In this document: piece by piece, positions 22,056 through 34,129 of the stretch | How positions within the stretch are numbered: position 1 is the first letter of the stretch | Layout: the number at the start of each line of letters is the position of its first letter | From: Ligula intestinalis | Lineage: Eukaryota > Platyhelminthes > Cestoda > Diphyllobothriidea > Diphyllobothriidae | Direction of reading: 5' to 3' | DNA length: 64,000 nucleotides | Assembly (NCBI GenBank): GCA_036362985.1 | Contig: JAYGXS010000010.1 | Span: 12,494,096 to 12,558,095 of the forward strand | Made by a program: the position numbers and the translations under genes | The notes under the pieces: model-generated | Database searches by the model: none | What the model was told of the DNA's origin: nothing | What the model saw: only the letters and a program-made list of their open reading frames with translations

Positions 22056-23000
22056 CGGTGACATTTTAATGCCAAGGCCTTTTGATATACATACCTTTAT
22101 ACCTACCATATATGTATATTTTAGCAGGCATAGTAATGCTTGTTAGTGCATGCCAAAACGCGGAGGTATTTAGCTTACTGTGGTTACTTTTAGCTTGCTT
22201 TGTTTTTGTTTAGTTTTCGGTTTATTGTTTAGTTGATGAGTTCCATTTTGGTTGTGATATTGGTTAGCTTAAATTTTGAGTCCTGTTTGGTTTTTAAGCA
22301 GAATACTGTGCCTTGTCGGCTTATACTACTAAAATGCCCGTCATATTGCATGATAAGCTGTCATGTGTTTAAAAGGGACGATATCAGTCTATCTTTCTTG
22401 GTTTTATTTGACGCTCTAAATTACGATGCAGAGTCAATATTGGTTAACAGCCTATTTGCAGGTGTTTTGCGTAGATAATTTTTCTATATTGGTTGTATTT
22501 ATCGTTTTAATTATTGTGCGCAGAATTGTGGTGATTTAAATAATTATTGCCTAGTATTTTCTGCATTAATGAGCTAAACGTCTTACTTTTTTGTTCGTCT
22601 TTTTTTGATATGACCCAACCATAAAATTTCTATTTGCACCGCTCCCATGAGACAAAATGATGGAGTAAGCGATATCTAAATACCTTGGCATACGATAATG
22701 TTGCCCTAACTTTCTTGTTATCTGGGCGATCCGTGTTACCCTGTCCTGTTTAGGCAACCATGCAAGTCATCTCTACCCACTTTAACTGTTCAGTGTGTAC
22801 TTTATAAATGTATGTCATTTGTCACTGCGAAACTGAAAGCCCCGCGGAGATAATTTTACTGCCTGTACTGGGACCACATAGAAACAATAGTAGTAGTAGT
22901 GTTTGTTGTGGCTCCAACATATTCAAGCCTAAAGGGGCAGTCTGACTGCCGTCACTTATGGTCTGTCCTCATATACCTCTAGCCTGTCTAAGCACCACTA
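22056..23000. other. No gene recognised
   Basis: T-rich sequence rich in TTTAG and GTTTAG words, which may itself be a decayed simple repeat. No domain or RNA gene was seen. Confidence 0.4.
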
Positions 23001-23004
23001 TATG

Positions 23005-24805
23005 TTTTCCTTGTTTCGTATCCTCAACCTAATCTCATACGGATCTGCAAAGTTGTGCCGATGTTAATTTTGGGCGCCTTCCATAAACAGAGGCATCAAT
23101 CACTTGCCAGCCTTTCTAATAAAAGTGAAAGCTTGTGCCCTCCTTCTGTTAACAGTGTACTCATTAACTGTTCCATCAATCATTCGATCACCTGACTGAG
23201 TGAGGAAGAAGGGTTGTCGAGCACTGAATGAATTTCTTTAATGCTCTGAGCCTTCAGGCTCTTGCGGGAGTCAATCGTCAAACATAAAAGCGTCCGCGAA
23301 AAGAACAAGCAACTGTGTTAAGGAGCAGGAACCAATCAATCGTTATATGTGGAGGAGCGAAAAGGGAAAGGGAACACATTAACCACTAGTGTCGGCCGTA
23401 CAAATTTGCTTGCGGAGAAAGATGTATGCCCGCGTCAGATCGATAGATCGATTGACTGAAATCTCATCAGAGGCCAAGGCCTCAATCAATTCCCGGCATG
23501 TCTTGCTGTCGGCATGGGCGATTATCTTCGCAGCTGCTTAGTTAACTCGTGAGGTGTTGGGTACATTTGGGCCGCCTGACAAATAGCTTATGTTCGCTTG
23601 TGTGCGAAACGAACATGTGTTCAGTTTTTTCTGCAAAGTTACAAGCGCAGCTTCAGCATGGGATGCGATACAATACCCAGATTGTTCATTTGGGTTCAGC
23701 CAGTCTTTCATTTGTAGTACCCAGTTGCGAGTGGTACCCTTGGGACGCTGTGCAATTCCCACGCATAATCCCGCAGCAATGCGCTCGATTGCTTCTGAGA
23801 CATCCTTGTTGCACGACAAAGCCTGCCACATCCTCAGTTTTTCTTTTGTTTGGGTCCTCCGGGCCGAAAGCCTAAGTATCAGTTTATAAATGTTTTTGGA
23901 TAATTATTGCGCATGAATTTTTTGTGAACATATGCGACCTCCCGTACGATTTCCTGTGGCCTGCTGCAGTGATTCTGAATCTTCTTAAAGAGCGCTTTTA
24001 CACAGCTTCGTTTGTGAGCAATCGGATGGTTGTGGAGCTGTGTTGTATTCTTTTCCATCCTGTTAACTTTTGCCTCAGTTTCGCCGTTGGGCGCTATTTT
24101 GACAAGGACATCGAGGGGAGGAAGTTGTTCCCCTTGTTCATTAAGTATGTTATGGAAGCCTTGCAGCATGTTCTTCTTGATGATAAAAAATACACCGTCG
24201 AAGTTATAACGTCAACGTTCAGGCTTGTGTTGGGTTATGGCGATGTTTTCTAGCTCTTGCAGGATCTGTTCTGACAGTAAGCAGAAGATCGGGCAACCCA
24301 TCGGAGTCCCTTTGATCTGTTCATTAGGTTTCTTCAGAAAAAGTTCAAATAACCTCATAACGTGTTTAAATTTGAGTGGACTTTGACCCTCATCATATGC
24401 TGCTTCAAGTCTCTTGCGCAGGACTTCGTGAGCTATATTTGGGGGCATGGGTGTGAAAAAAGAACAGTAACACCGAAGGAGACCATGATTTCATCCAATT
24501 GAATCGGCCGACTTCGAAGGTTTTTGAGTAATCGAGTGGCTGATTGAACTGAGGTAGTCGAGTTGCCATAGCGCCACTAGGTCCATTCTTTGTTTCATAT
24601 CTTCAGCCTAAACTTATCCGCATCTGCAAAGTTGTGAAAGAATTTCACTGCTGTGGTACTTAAGCTCGATTTGTTAAAATTGTGCTACATGTTTGCGCGC
24701 CTTTCATAAACAGAAGCATCAATCAGCTGCCAGTCTTTTTTAATAACATGATAGTCTATGTCCTCCTTCTCTTTACACCTTTCTGGTTGACTGCTCCATG
24801 AGGCA
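23005..24805. repeat. Diverged direct repeat flanking a PLE body
   Basis: Blocks at 23005-23200 (GGATCTGCAAAGTTGTG, CCTTCCATAAACAGAGGCAT, CATTCGATCAC) recur in the same order at 24605-24805 (GCATCTGCAAAGTTGTG, CCTTTCATAAACAGAAGCAT, CATTCGATCAC). The copies are about 1.6 kb apart, one on each side of the PLE reverse transcriptase fragment. Confidence 0.6.
23480..24575 (-). pseudogene. PLE reverse transcriptase to linker region, decayed
   Basis: Minus-strand pieces in order: IQLDEIMVSFGVTVLF (motif A, normally FDVT, here FGVT); APNIAHEVL-like and FELFLKKPNEQIKGTPMGCP (motif B); a ruined YVDD region; LPPLDVLVKI; NHPIAHKRSCVKALFKKIQ; and MRNNYPKTFIN, followed by a WRALPY-like junction in disrupted frames. 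Both catalytic aspartate motifs are damaged and several frameshifts are needed, so it is inactive. It belongs to the first PLE family, judging by GTPMG and HKRSCV. Confidence 0.75.
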
Positions 24806-24809
24806 TTCG

Positions 24810-25985
24810 ATCACTGTCATATTTCTACGCGGGGAGCAGTAAGAACTGACTCACAGGGGCCTTTCTTAAGCACCTGCGACCACACTTCGGCTATATTTTC
24901 TACTACGTCATGCATTTATAGGCATTAGGAAAGAAGCCTCATTTTCTGCTTACTTAACAGTCAATAAGTGCAAAGTTTGTACACTGGCACGCTAGTCTCC
25001 ATAATCCACTCACGTATTCTAACTGCGCCCATGGATGTCCACAAATATGTATAGCTTGGTCTTTTCTAAGATTAAAAGGTGCTGATAGCTCGTATGTTAA
25101 ACATATTAGTTCGGGGACATTTGACGTGGCACTCCCTCATGCCACAGTCGGGCACTTCTTCACAGTTTTGTCGCATCCTACGTGCAATTTTATTTTACGC
25201 ATATAATTTCTTGGAATGGATCCAACAAAGCAAAGGGAGACCGTCATTAGCTAGCCATACCCAATCTTAAGTGTTGGAAACCTAGAGATTCGCATCGACA
25301 GATCATTGATCATTAAGTTTACCACAATGTCATTGCGCCATGGTTATACTACTTTGTCTAACTTCCTTGCCTAACATGGCTGTCACGTTGACGGTAAAGG
25401 GCTGACTATTCAATTCTCTTCCATTGCGGCTGAACGAAAACAGCAGTTGCCTGTCTCTGACGAAATGGTTATCTGCGCTGCCATCGAGAAGTCCGACAGA
25501 ATACCACCATTTTCTGTCGACGACACCCTGCCACGTCAGTCTGGACAAGAACCGAAACATTTATCCCTTAAAGGTTTGCCTTTGGGTGTCCAAGAAATCT
25601 TCACTTGTTACGACTTCTGCCTCGGTCCTACATATCTGATTCGTTACGCCATCGACACTCTCATGGCCAAACCTGTCTGGCAACCACCGCAGCGAAACAC
25701 AGTTCAGTACCAAGATGAGTCCATAATCATTTGGTTAACGTGCAAGCGAACAGTATCATCAGTCCGTGACACTTTTTGTGGGCAACTCCTCTTACGCTGG
25801 TTTTAAAGAAGGATAGCAAACTGTTATTCTGTATTGAGAAGTCAATTTGGCAAAAATTTGCTTTCAGCAAATCTTATTCAGGCCAACATATTTTCGGGGG
25901 TAATGAAAACGGTACAGCTGGACAGGGTTTAGAAGGGTAGCCTGATTACAATTAACTATTAACACGTCGCCCGCATGGCCAGGTC
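24810..25985. other. No gene recognised
   Basis: Overlapping frames on both strands at 25330-25800 are moderately long (up to 119 codons) but show no domain I can name. There is no supported splice structure. Confidence 0.35.
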
Positions 25986-26099
25986 GGCATGTGGAGGTTC
26001 CAGTATTGGGAGAAGGGGGAGGGGAGCAATTGGGTGAGGATGTGGGCGTTGACCAAAGGTCGGACAAATGGAGTGATAATTGTTGCTATTTGCTCGAAG

Positions 26100-26520
26100 C
26101 GAATGGCTGTCACTAGGGCGTGCGATCGTCACCTGGCGTCGGGGTCGGGCGTGCAAGGGCAAGGGCTTGTGTCAGCGTCTTCTGATAACACATCACTAAA
26201 TTCACTAACCGTATAGCCACTGCTTCGGCTGTTGCAAGCACCCGTTGGCGTAGGCCCTTGGAAAAGTTAGCTGTTGTCCGGTAGACAACTGGCAAGTCTT
26301 CGTTAGAATCGACTCAATGATTCGTATCGAAAAGATGTACGAGAATACAACTTGAGATCGATTTAGTGTCACTCTTACTTAAGCAGGCCGGTATGTGCTC
26401 ACGAAACCTCTTTTCCAGGTGATGAATTGTTATCAGACAACCCTTATCTACTCTATCCAACTGTACAACTTCCACTACCCCTGCACATGTTTTGGCCTGA
26501 TAAAGATTTGCTGAAAACAT
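26100..26520 (-). pseudogene. Second PLE family: GIY-YIG domain remnant
   Basis: The minus-strand frame near 26520-26314 ends LEKRFREHIPACLSKSD, then SISSCILVHLFDTNH. The next frame continues VVYRTTANFSKGLRQRVLA, then TAEAVAIRL. Both match the copy at 15.8-16.35 kb in order and spacing. The GAGYIG core is destroyed and a stop separates the two parts. Confidence 0.65.
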
Positions 26521-26826
26521 ATTTTTGCCTAATTGACTTTTCTTTATTGATTACAAATGACTCAACGCGCTCACAACACGCTATTCTTTCCCTATGCCAG
26601 GCACTGAACATTCGCTAGCTGGCTTGAAGTGGTTCTCCATGTCATATCTTAAGTCTGGTTACTAACAAGTAGAAGTCAAGCCAACAGATCATCAAAAGAC
26701 GGCTGCCCTAAGTATTGTTCGAATTTAAGACTATGCCCTTATGGCCTCTGCAGCACGACTGCTACCGCTCAACAGTTAATGCAAGCGGTCCTTACTCACC
26801 TTTACTCTAACCAATGCCCAGTTTAC

Positions 26827-27070
26827 CTCAATTATGTTATTGTTCTCGAAAGAACGGTTTAACATTAAAATGAGAATTTACGGGCAGTATTAGCGGCCCT
26901 ACGCAAGTTAGGGCTACGACTGCACCTCGAAAAATGTCAAGTCCTCCGCAGCCGGGTAAGCTTCCTGGACCACAAGGTCTCATCCACGGGCGTATGCGTC
27001 TCCATAGAAAAGATGGACGCTCTTCGCTGTTGTCAGAATGCAGACTGCCAAAAGGCATTTAAAGATCTTA
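26827..27070 (+). pseudogene. Ty3/gypsy-type reverse transcriptase fragment
   Basis: The plus strand reads LNYVIVLERT (in place of the usual YLDDIIVF), then ENLRAVLAALRKLGLRLHLE, KCQVLRSRVSFLDHKVSSTG and, after a gap, QKAFKDLK. These are the region after the active site (H..L..VL..L...GL.L...KC.F....V.FLGH.VS..G) and the start of the RNase H junction. Stops interrupt it, and no LTRs, protease or integrase were seen around it. It is an old fragment. Confidence 0.7.
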
Positions 27071-28690
27071 AAGCTCATCCTATTTCATCGACTGTTCTCA
27101 CGCTTCCACGTTTCTATACATGCACCACCTTTCATCTTGGATAAATATTTAGAATGTATATTTTTGAATGTAAGGAAGGTACTGTCTAAAAAAACCTTGT
27201 TTCGGGAAAAAAGTGTGACGATGTGCGCAAATAAATGTACAAGTGTGTTAATTCACTTCTTTAGTTACATTAACCAATGGGATTTTTGCTCAAACTATAC
27301 TCGGTTAATCGGCTTCAGCCATTTTTAGTCTCTTAACAAAATATTATTTGAGCACATTTTACTGTAGTAAAACAGATTTCAGTTGTGGCCTGGATCTCTA
27401 ATATATTCTGCAGTTTTTGCGCATCTACAGTATTGTGAGTCCTGCATGCAACTTTCATGCCAAAATGTAACATGCTACTTCAGCATATATTTGTTCAAGT
27501 TATTTTGGTCCTCTGAGTAGATTTAACCCTGCGAAAGCCTTTTAGTTTGAAAAAATCGGCCTTTAAGTGAGGTTTACTCAGGATAATGTGAAATCATTTG
27601 GATGAAATTTGGTGCCATCTAATAGCACAAGAAATTCATGTGCTTCGACAGAAACAAACTTTTGATCAATAAGCATTTTCCTAAGAACGAACTCCAAAAT
27701 AAGTAAAACAGTGTAAAACATATCCCTTCTAGAACCAGAAATTTTTGTGCGAAAATGTTCGGATGCAAATGAGTCCAAGCAATGCCAAGTTCAGCAAGAA
27801 GTACTGATCTATGTATTTCAAATTATATAAAGCTAACCTATGAAGCTTGTTTGCACAAAATGCAGCAACACAAATACTTGGATTTTATTTAGTATAACCG
27901 CATCGCCTACGTGACGAATAAGCAAATGGTGCATATGTATAACCGTCAAGGAAATGTTAAAGAGGCCTTATGAAATGAAATTCATGGAAAAATACAGTTT
28001 ATTGTAAACTATACGTTCTGCGTATGCGTTTTTTGAAACGGAGCACACAGAAGATTAGTAATTATCTCAAAAGTGGCCATATATGGCACCTACTTTTTGC
28101 ATTCTTAAGCTAATATTAGAGCCTGGAAGTAATATACTATGGCGTAAAATAATTCGGTTTAACGAGAAAGATAATCTCTTTCATTTTCAGTCAAACTGAA
28201 TCGGATACTTTCAGGTTAAATAAAAAAATTGTCAAACCTGTCCAATTACTTTTAACATTGCCTTGGAAAAAGCTATAAAGACAGAATTTTTTAGCTGAAT
28301 ATGCAATTAAAGAACTTTTAAAAGTGCTAACCTCTTAAAGGAAATATTTTTTAAGCTAAAGTTGAACAATATCCGAGATATGTTGCGGACGTTCGTATGC
28401 TGAACAATGTGATTTGCTGTTTTGAGGCATTTCTAAATATGGCCCAGATGACCATTTTCATTCGAAGTCTTTTTTGCTAAATGGGCTTTATGTATATCTC
28501 ATATAAAAGGGTTTGATATAAGAGTCTAGCAGAAGCTCAATTGATGTATGAACACATTTAGACACTAAAAATGCTAGAAATTATACCAAACTTTATAGCA
28601 TGATATTAAATAAATAGCGATTCATTAATGGTAATATGTATTAAGATTTGTCCAAAGAAAAGTCTTGTTTATATGAAGAAACTGGCTACC
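27071..28690. other. AT-rich spacer, no gene recognised
   Basis: Very AT-rich, short chance frames only, no shared repeat blocks noticed. Confidence 0.45.
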
Positions 28691-28699
28691 ATAAGTGTG

Positions 28700-28890
28700 C
28701 AACTTCAGAACATATCAAAATTTATTGTTCTCAATTAAAGCTATTGTTTACGACTCTGGAACTTGAGAATTATCGGGAAAATTTATTTTTCTTAACCAAA
28801 ACTTAGGTCTCTTATACTCTTTTAAAATGTAATGCAGCCTAATGTTGTCCATTATTATTTCTAAGTTTTCGTTAATGCGTGCAGTTCTTT
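28700..28890 (+). repeat. AT-rich dispersed repeat, copy 2 of 3
   Basis: Shares AAAATTTATTGTTCTCAATT, GAGAATTATCGGGAAAAT, TTAACCAAAACTTA and TAATGTTGTCCATTATTATT with the copies at 16.7 and 34.1 kb. Confidence 0.6.
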
Positions 28891-29384
28891 GTTTAGGTCC
28901 CTTGATGGACCCCACTCAATGCATCCTCTAATGCGCCCATCCTGTAAGGCACCTGGACATATTGTCCACGCAATGCGATTAGTTCTTATAATAACCACCT
29001 ACTTACTAAATGTCAGTAGTGTGATTTAGCACCTTCACGCTGTATTTTACGGGTTGATGCCGTTCTCCACTACATGCGCCCAACATTTTTGTCGTTTTGT
29101 TCGGTAGTTCACGCAGCCCGAACACCCTCAAGGCTCCTTCTCTGCTATTAGTAACCGTCCTCCTGCGAATGTTTAAGATAGTAGATTGGAATGGCCTATA
29201 ATCCGTCGTCAGCTAGTCGTACCCGGCCCAAGTGACATCCCACCCGAGCCTCAAACTCGCGACATCATTAATCAGAGTGAAACGCCCCAACTATCCACCT
29301 ACACTTTCATGGTTGTCAGAGCCTGAGTCGAGCTCCCATGCAGAGTCGGACAGAAAAGTTCCTATAGCCGTCGGGTGAACGTTC

Positions 29385-29515
29385 ATCAGTTAATATCCAA
29401 AGTCCCTGGACCAGCGTTTGCTGACAACAGCAAAAACAACTACTATCAGATATTTTTCGTCGAAAATGACCTCCTAGCAACTCCGAGGTTGGCATATTCA
29501 ACGGTCGCATAACTG
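29385..29515 (+). pseudogene. Small C-terminal scrap of the second PLE family
   Basis: AAAGTCCCTGGACCAGCGTT and the following TTGCTGACAACAGCAAAAAC match the LGQRLLATAEA region at 16.22 kb, and TTGGCATATTCAACGGTCG matches the 3' sequence near 16.33 kb. Frames are broken. Only about 130 bp is recognisable. Confidence 0.5.
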
Positions 29516-30129
29516 TTTTTATTTTCCGCACTTTCTCTCTTCCTTCCCTGGCCCTCATTACCGCGTAGTCAGCCACCTTTTATCAACGCCTCTCCCATAT
29601 TCCCATGATTAATTCGCATGTAATTAGGAAAAAAAATTTGCGCATGTTGACGTTTATCCCTTGCTCATAAATATGTTATTTTTAAACGATAATTTATCAA
29701 AATTTAACGTATGTCCGCTAACTACTCTCCTAAATTGCGTCTTGTTTAGGATATAGCTTTGCCAAATAATTTGGGAGTAGTATGTAGATGCCATTTCTAC
29801 GAACATTTGCACGGTTATGCCTTCCATATGCATAATATTAGGGAACCTTCAGTAAAGAATCTACAACATCTGGTATATCAGGAGAGTTGGGGCTGACATT
29901 TTTGGAGTCCAATTCACATCCACCCTACCTGCTAACTGGTCCGTTTACGCAGGCCAGGAAGACAGCATTCAGCACAGTCTTCAGTGCTTCTTACTAGGAG
30001 CTGCAGCGTCAGTGGTCTCCATTGCCATAATAAGCACAACACATACTTACCCATCGCCAAATATATGGTGTTTAGAATCTTGAGGACAGATGACACTGTA
30101 GGATGGTGTCCGCCGAAAAAGGTAGTAAT

Positions 30130-30480
30130 CAATCAACTGACGTTGAGTTAAATTGCTATCCACTATTTTCTATACTTTGCCATCTTTAGATTTCAGAACA
30201 AATAGACTAAGACACATATACTATTCAAGTTCACCTGAAGCGACCTGCTCATGATTTGGCCAGATAATTGAAATTATTCGTGAAGTAAATTGAGCTTAAC
30301 CAATTTTCTTCTGCGAACATGAGCTAGTTCGCAAATTTCTGGGTGAAACGCCATTGAGATTACTAGTCCCACGATGTTTAAATATTACTAGGAATGTCCA
30401 TGTACAATAGCAAAATTTTCTCAAAGTGTACGCCATGCTTCTTACTGTCTTTTCATTGTCTTCCTCCGAGTTGACTGCTA
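30130..30480 (-). repeat. Dispersed repeat shared with 50.45-50.76 kb
   Basis: On the minus strand it reads GAGAAAATTTTGCTATTGTAC, the ATTCCTAGTAATATTTAAAC block, GCTCATGTTCGC and, near the end, AGTGGATAGCAATTTAACTC with GTCAGTTGATT. The same blocks in the same order occur on the minus strand at 50.76-50.45 kb. The type of element is not clear. In both places it lies next to PLE sequence. Confidence 0.55.
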
Positions 30481-30560
30481 ATACAAGTAAAAATGCGAGG
30501 CCCAGGAAGTAAATCAGAAAAAGGCGACTCGATCGCTGGGACATTCAATTTACGATGAAG
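30460..30560 (-). mobile_element. PLE leader remnant
   Basis: On the minus strand ATTGAATGTCCCAGCGATCG, then AGTCGCC, CTTCCTGGGCCTCGCATTTT and TACTTGTATTAGC parallel the leader at 40-135 of the window. The hammerhead-like part upstream is no longer recognisable. Confidence 0.55.
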
Positions 30561-30664
30561 GAGTAAGAGAACAACAAGCTGGCCTTCCTTCATGCCCTCA
30601 TCTGTCGCAAAGGTACCGGCGGCCAACAGACTAAAGTATTCAGGAAAGCAATAAACAGGATGCA

Positions 30665-31115
30665 ATTACTAAATTACCACAGCAATCACCCAAACAGCCA
30701 CCAAAGCAGTTGCGTAAAGGCGTGTTGAAACGCATTGCAGCGAACCAGAAGATAAAGTTGCCGAGGTACAATACCTTCGACGGGCGCTCAGATAAAATAA
30801 TTGCCCGTGCAACTTCGTCAACGGGTGCTTGCGCAAACAAGATGACCGAACAAGCCACATTGAACCCAAATTTGAGGAGCACTCCCGTACGTCAAAAACG
30901 TATCTGAAGCCGTCGGCCCCCTTCTCGCACCAGTTGGAGTTGGAGTCGCACACAGACTGGAGCTTTGCGTAAGGCGTCAGATAATGAAAGCGAAACACCC
31001 ACTACCACGGCAGAAAGCATCTGAAGTCGACTAAAGGATCTGATGCAGTTGTGAGCAAAGCAAATATGCCGGAGAAACTAGCACATGTACGCGCAAATCC
31101 AATTCCTCCGCAGAT
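30665..31115 (+). pseudogene. PLE fragment: linker and start of GIY-YIG domain
   Basis: The plus strand reads HCSEPEDKVAEVQYLRRALR, then NNCPCNFVN and, further on, CSCEQSKYAGET. This is the order post-RT linker, WRALPY region (lost), nuclease core seen in the copies at 32.6-33.3 and 36.4-35.8 kb. Stops and frameshifts are frequent. Confidence 0.6.
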
Positions 31116-31169
31116 GACTTGACAACCTTGTGCTGCCGAAGAGCTTTTCCTACACGCTGCCGGTGAACA

Positions 31170-33300
31170 CTAGTATGGCTTAAAGGTGGGTGGCAAAACA
31201 TGGCAGACAGATGCATCGAGCATTCTTAGAAGACTGCAATCTTTGAGGGCACAAACACAATGGGGTTTTGAGTGGGGCAGGTACAAGGTGCACCACACAA
31301 GTTGGGGAGGACGAAGTCATGCTGTTGCGACAGGTTATCACCAAGCGAGCTAAAGACCTACGGACAAGAAGGGATGTCGAGTTGGGTGATAAGCTGAACA
31401 ATATGTCCCACTCATCACAAGAGACGAACGAAGTCCTCGTACACAACGTGTCGTCCAAATGGTTGACGCCTACACATTTGAAAGTAAAAATCCACGAAGC
31501 CTGTTCCAACACCACAAATGCCGACCCAGTCAACCTCGTAGCCACGGTCAACTTGACTGTGAAACAATCCGAAGAACCTGAGGAGACCAAACGGCTCATT
31601 CAGCAACAGGTTACCACCTTTGTAATGGCTCACAAACCAAACGCAATCGTTCCCAAAGCAAAGGAGAAGGCGCTCAAGACACTAAGGGCTGACACCACTA
31701 TATTTTTGTGCCCCCAGCGTACAAAGGACGTTCGACGGTCATGTTGGATAAGGCCAACCACATTTAGAAAGCAAAAACCTTACTGGAGGATCGGCAAGCT
31801 TACCTCCCGTGTGACGACGTACCGATGAGGAAGCTGGTGACTCAACTGAATAAGATATTCACCGAAATGCAGACCAGCAATGCAAGCAGCAGGTTACTAC
31901 GACTGGCCATTAAAACCAGCAGAAGCACCCGCAGCAAGTTTTCACAGACTGCCAAAGGTATATAAATCCGATGTTCCTCTACGGCTTATCGTATCATTAC
32001 GCCGTGCACTAACATTATATCTGTCTAAATGGCTATTCCGAACTCTAAAGTAATTGGCGTCGGACACGGCCACGACGGCATGTTTGGTCACCCAATTCCT
32101 GGAGCGCCTCAAGGGAGTACAAATCGCCGAAGACGAAGTCATGGTGTCATTAGACGTGACTCCTCTCTTTACTTCGATCCTACAAGACCTGGCAATAGAC
32201 ACGTCCACGAACTGCTCGGGAGCTAATGGGACGAGACGAGCGAGATGGCGAAACGAAATTATCTCCTTCAACTCATAAATTTCTGCCTGAAGATGTTCTT
32301 TACCTTCGAGGGGGCGAACAGACAAACATATATAGGGGACACCAATGGGATGGCCACCCTCAGGTTTCATCGCAGAGGCAGTGCTCCAAAAATAAGAAAC
32401 TCTCGCGTTCGCAAACTACACGCCAAAATTGTGGGCACGGTATTTTGACGAAACCTTCGTCATCGTTGAGCGGAACATGGTTCGAGAATTCCACGATCTC
32501 CTGAACTCTGTTTCCTGACATCCGGTTTACGATGTAGACCGCAAACGACAATCAACTGCTGTTTCTAGACGTACTTTTGCATTGAAAACCCATTGGGAAT
32601 CTCACAACGACGGTGTATAGGAGGGCCACCAAGACGTGCCAAATGCAATACCTCCAGCGCCATTTCATGGCCATAGGTTACCTCAGAAACTTCATCGAAC
32701 GCGGCAGGCAGTCTCCTCGGAACCGAAGTCCAGCAGCCGATCAAGCAACAGTATGGCGTGCTCTGCCTTACATTGATGGCGTGTCGAAGGCAGTCTCCCG
32801 TCTATTGAAACCCCTGGGTGTCGGCATCGCCCACCGACCAGAGGCGACAATATGACATCTGGTCATGTGACCGAAGGAGCCCCTGCCACGCGGTGAAACC
32901 GCCAACGTAGTTTACTGGATTCAAATGCGATTTGTGTGCGTTCGACTATGTCGGAGAGACGGGAAAGCGAATCCAGATGCAAATGGCAAAACACAGCAGG
33001 GCAGTAAACAGCATGGACCGACTATCGTTGGCGGTGGAACACTGCGCGGATGCCGGACACAAATTCGTCTTCCAGAATTCCAAAATTATGTGTCGGCGAA
33101 ATGACCACTTGGTCAGGGAAACAATCGAGGCCTGGCACAGGGGAACAACCTCAATCAATCGTTTTGTGGCACTTTTCACTGCCAACCAAGCTCTTCAAAC
33201 GCAGCTCAATGAAGGAAAGTGCAAACGAGAACATAGATGGAACGCGAATCTGCCTAATTGCGAGCCGATGATGGACACTAGTAGCTGAACCACAACCGGA
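31170..33300 (+). pseudogene. PLE with reverse transcriptase and GIY-YIG nuclease, inactivated
   Basis: The most extensive PLE copy here. The frame 31268-31825 covers the region before the RT (SSKWLTPTHLKVKIHEA, AIVPKAKEKALKTLRAD). Then come QFLERLKGVQIAEDEVMVSL-DVT (motif A), FCLKMFFTFEG, and LWARYFDETFVIVER where YVDD is expected, so the second catalytic aspartate is E. Next are MAIGYLRNFIERG, VWRALPYIDGVSKAVSRLL, GVGIAHRPEATI and, after a frame change, YVGETGKRIQMQMAKH with HCADAGHKF of the nuclease domain. Several stops and frameshifts separate the pieces. It lies just after another PLE fragment in the same orientation. Confidence 0.85.
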
Positions 33301-33580
33301 AGTAGCAATCATCAGCTCAATTGGTTCGTCCGCTCGCTCTGCGAGTGTAAAACCGAACAGACGCATGAGCGCAAGTAGGATTGCTGGCCGATGGCGACAG
33401 CTTCAGTCGAAAGCTGCTCGTTAGCCGATGGTGGACAAACACATAGCCGAGCCACAACCGGAAGTAGCAATCATCACCTCAGGCAGCACATCCAGCCAGC
33501 CTGCAAGTCTGAAATCAGACGGACGTAGGAGCGCAAGCAGCATTCCCAGCGTGGGAAGACAACTTCGGTCAATGACAGGC
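33264..33580 (+). repeat. 160-bp tandem duplication in the PLE 3' tail
   Basis: GCCGATGATGGAC at 33264 and GCCGATGGTGGAC at 33424 each lead to CCACAACCGGAAGTAGCAAT and CATCA about 25 bp later. This makes two diverged units of about 160 bp straddling the end of the PLE coding region. Confidence 0.7.
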
Positions 33581-33849
33581 GCACATGCGCGAACACCGGA
33601 AGCAGACAAGAGGCCCTTTGACTGAAGGTATTACGCTTTACAGGACACGATGATTGGGCATCCCATCTAACCTCCTTCTCCACCCTTTCATTGGTTAAGC
33701 ACCTATTGACTACAACCGCCAACAGCTATAAATACAGTGAGGCGCGGTACAATTACCACATCTGATGACCATGCATTACGAACTTACCTGCAGTACGTAT
33801 CACAGTGCATTGTAAAATATATTTATTGACCACTACAACTCATCCCTAA

Positions 33850-34080
33850 CTGGGTAAGGAAGAAGGATGGTCGAGCATTGGATCTCTTTGTTTATTGTCC
33901 TCAGCTGTTAAACCCTTACAGGAGACCATCGCCAGAGATAAGAAACAGCAGGAAAAGAGGGGCTAGTTAAAGTGTGTGCACAACAATTAACTATCTAAGT
34001 TCATCAGGTCGTGACGGAAAAGAAGCCACAATTCAAAGGGGGTGGGGAAAAGGCGGGCAATTAACCGTCAGTATCTGTTA
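33850..34080 (+). repeat. Dispersed non-coding repeat after the PLE
   Basis: GGTAAGGAAGAAGGATGGTC and GAGCATTGGAT resemble GTGAGGAAGAAGGGTTGTC and GAGCACTGAAT at 23.2 kb, and later parts (AGCAGGAA, AATTAACCGTC) recur at 23.33 and 37.45 kb. The element type is unknown. Confidence 0.4.
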
Positions 34081-34129
34081 TATTATATTATTTCGAAAAA
34101 CAACATTTCTAAAATGTAAGACAAGTTTT

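Noticed and set aside
22233..22478. Hydrophobic 81-codon frame
   Set aside because: T-rich repeat-like sequence gives long hydrophobic frames. There is no start context, splice signal or domain.
31942..32370. 142-codon minus-strand frame inside the PLE
   Set aside because: It is antisense to the PLE reverse transcriptase region. The plus-strand frames carry the family motifs.
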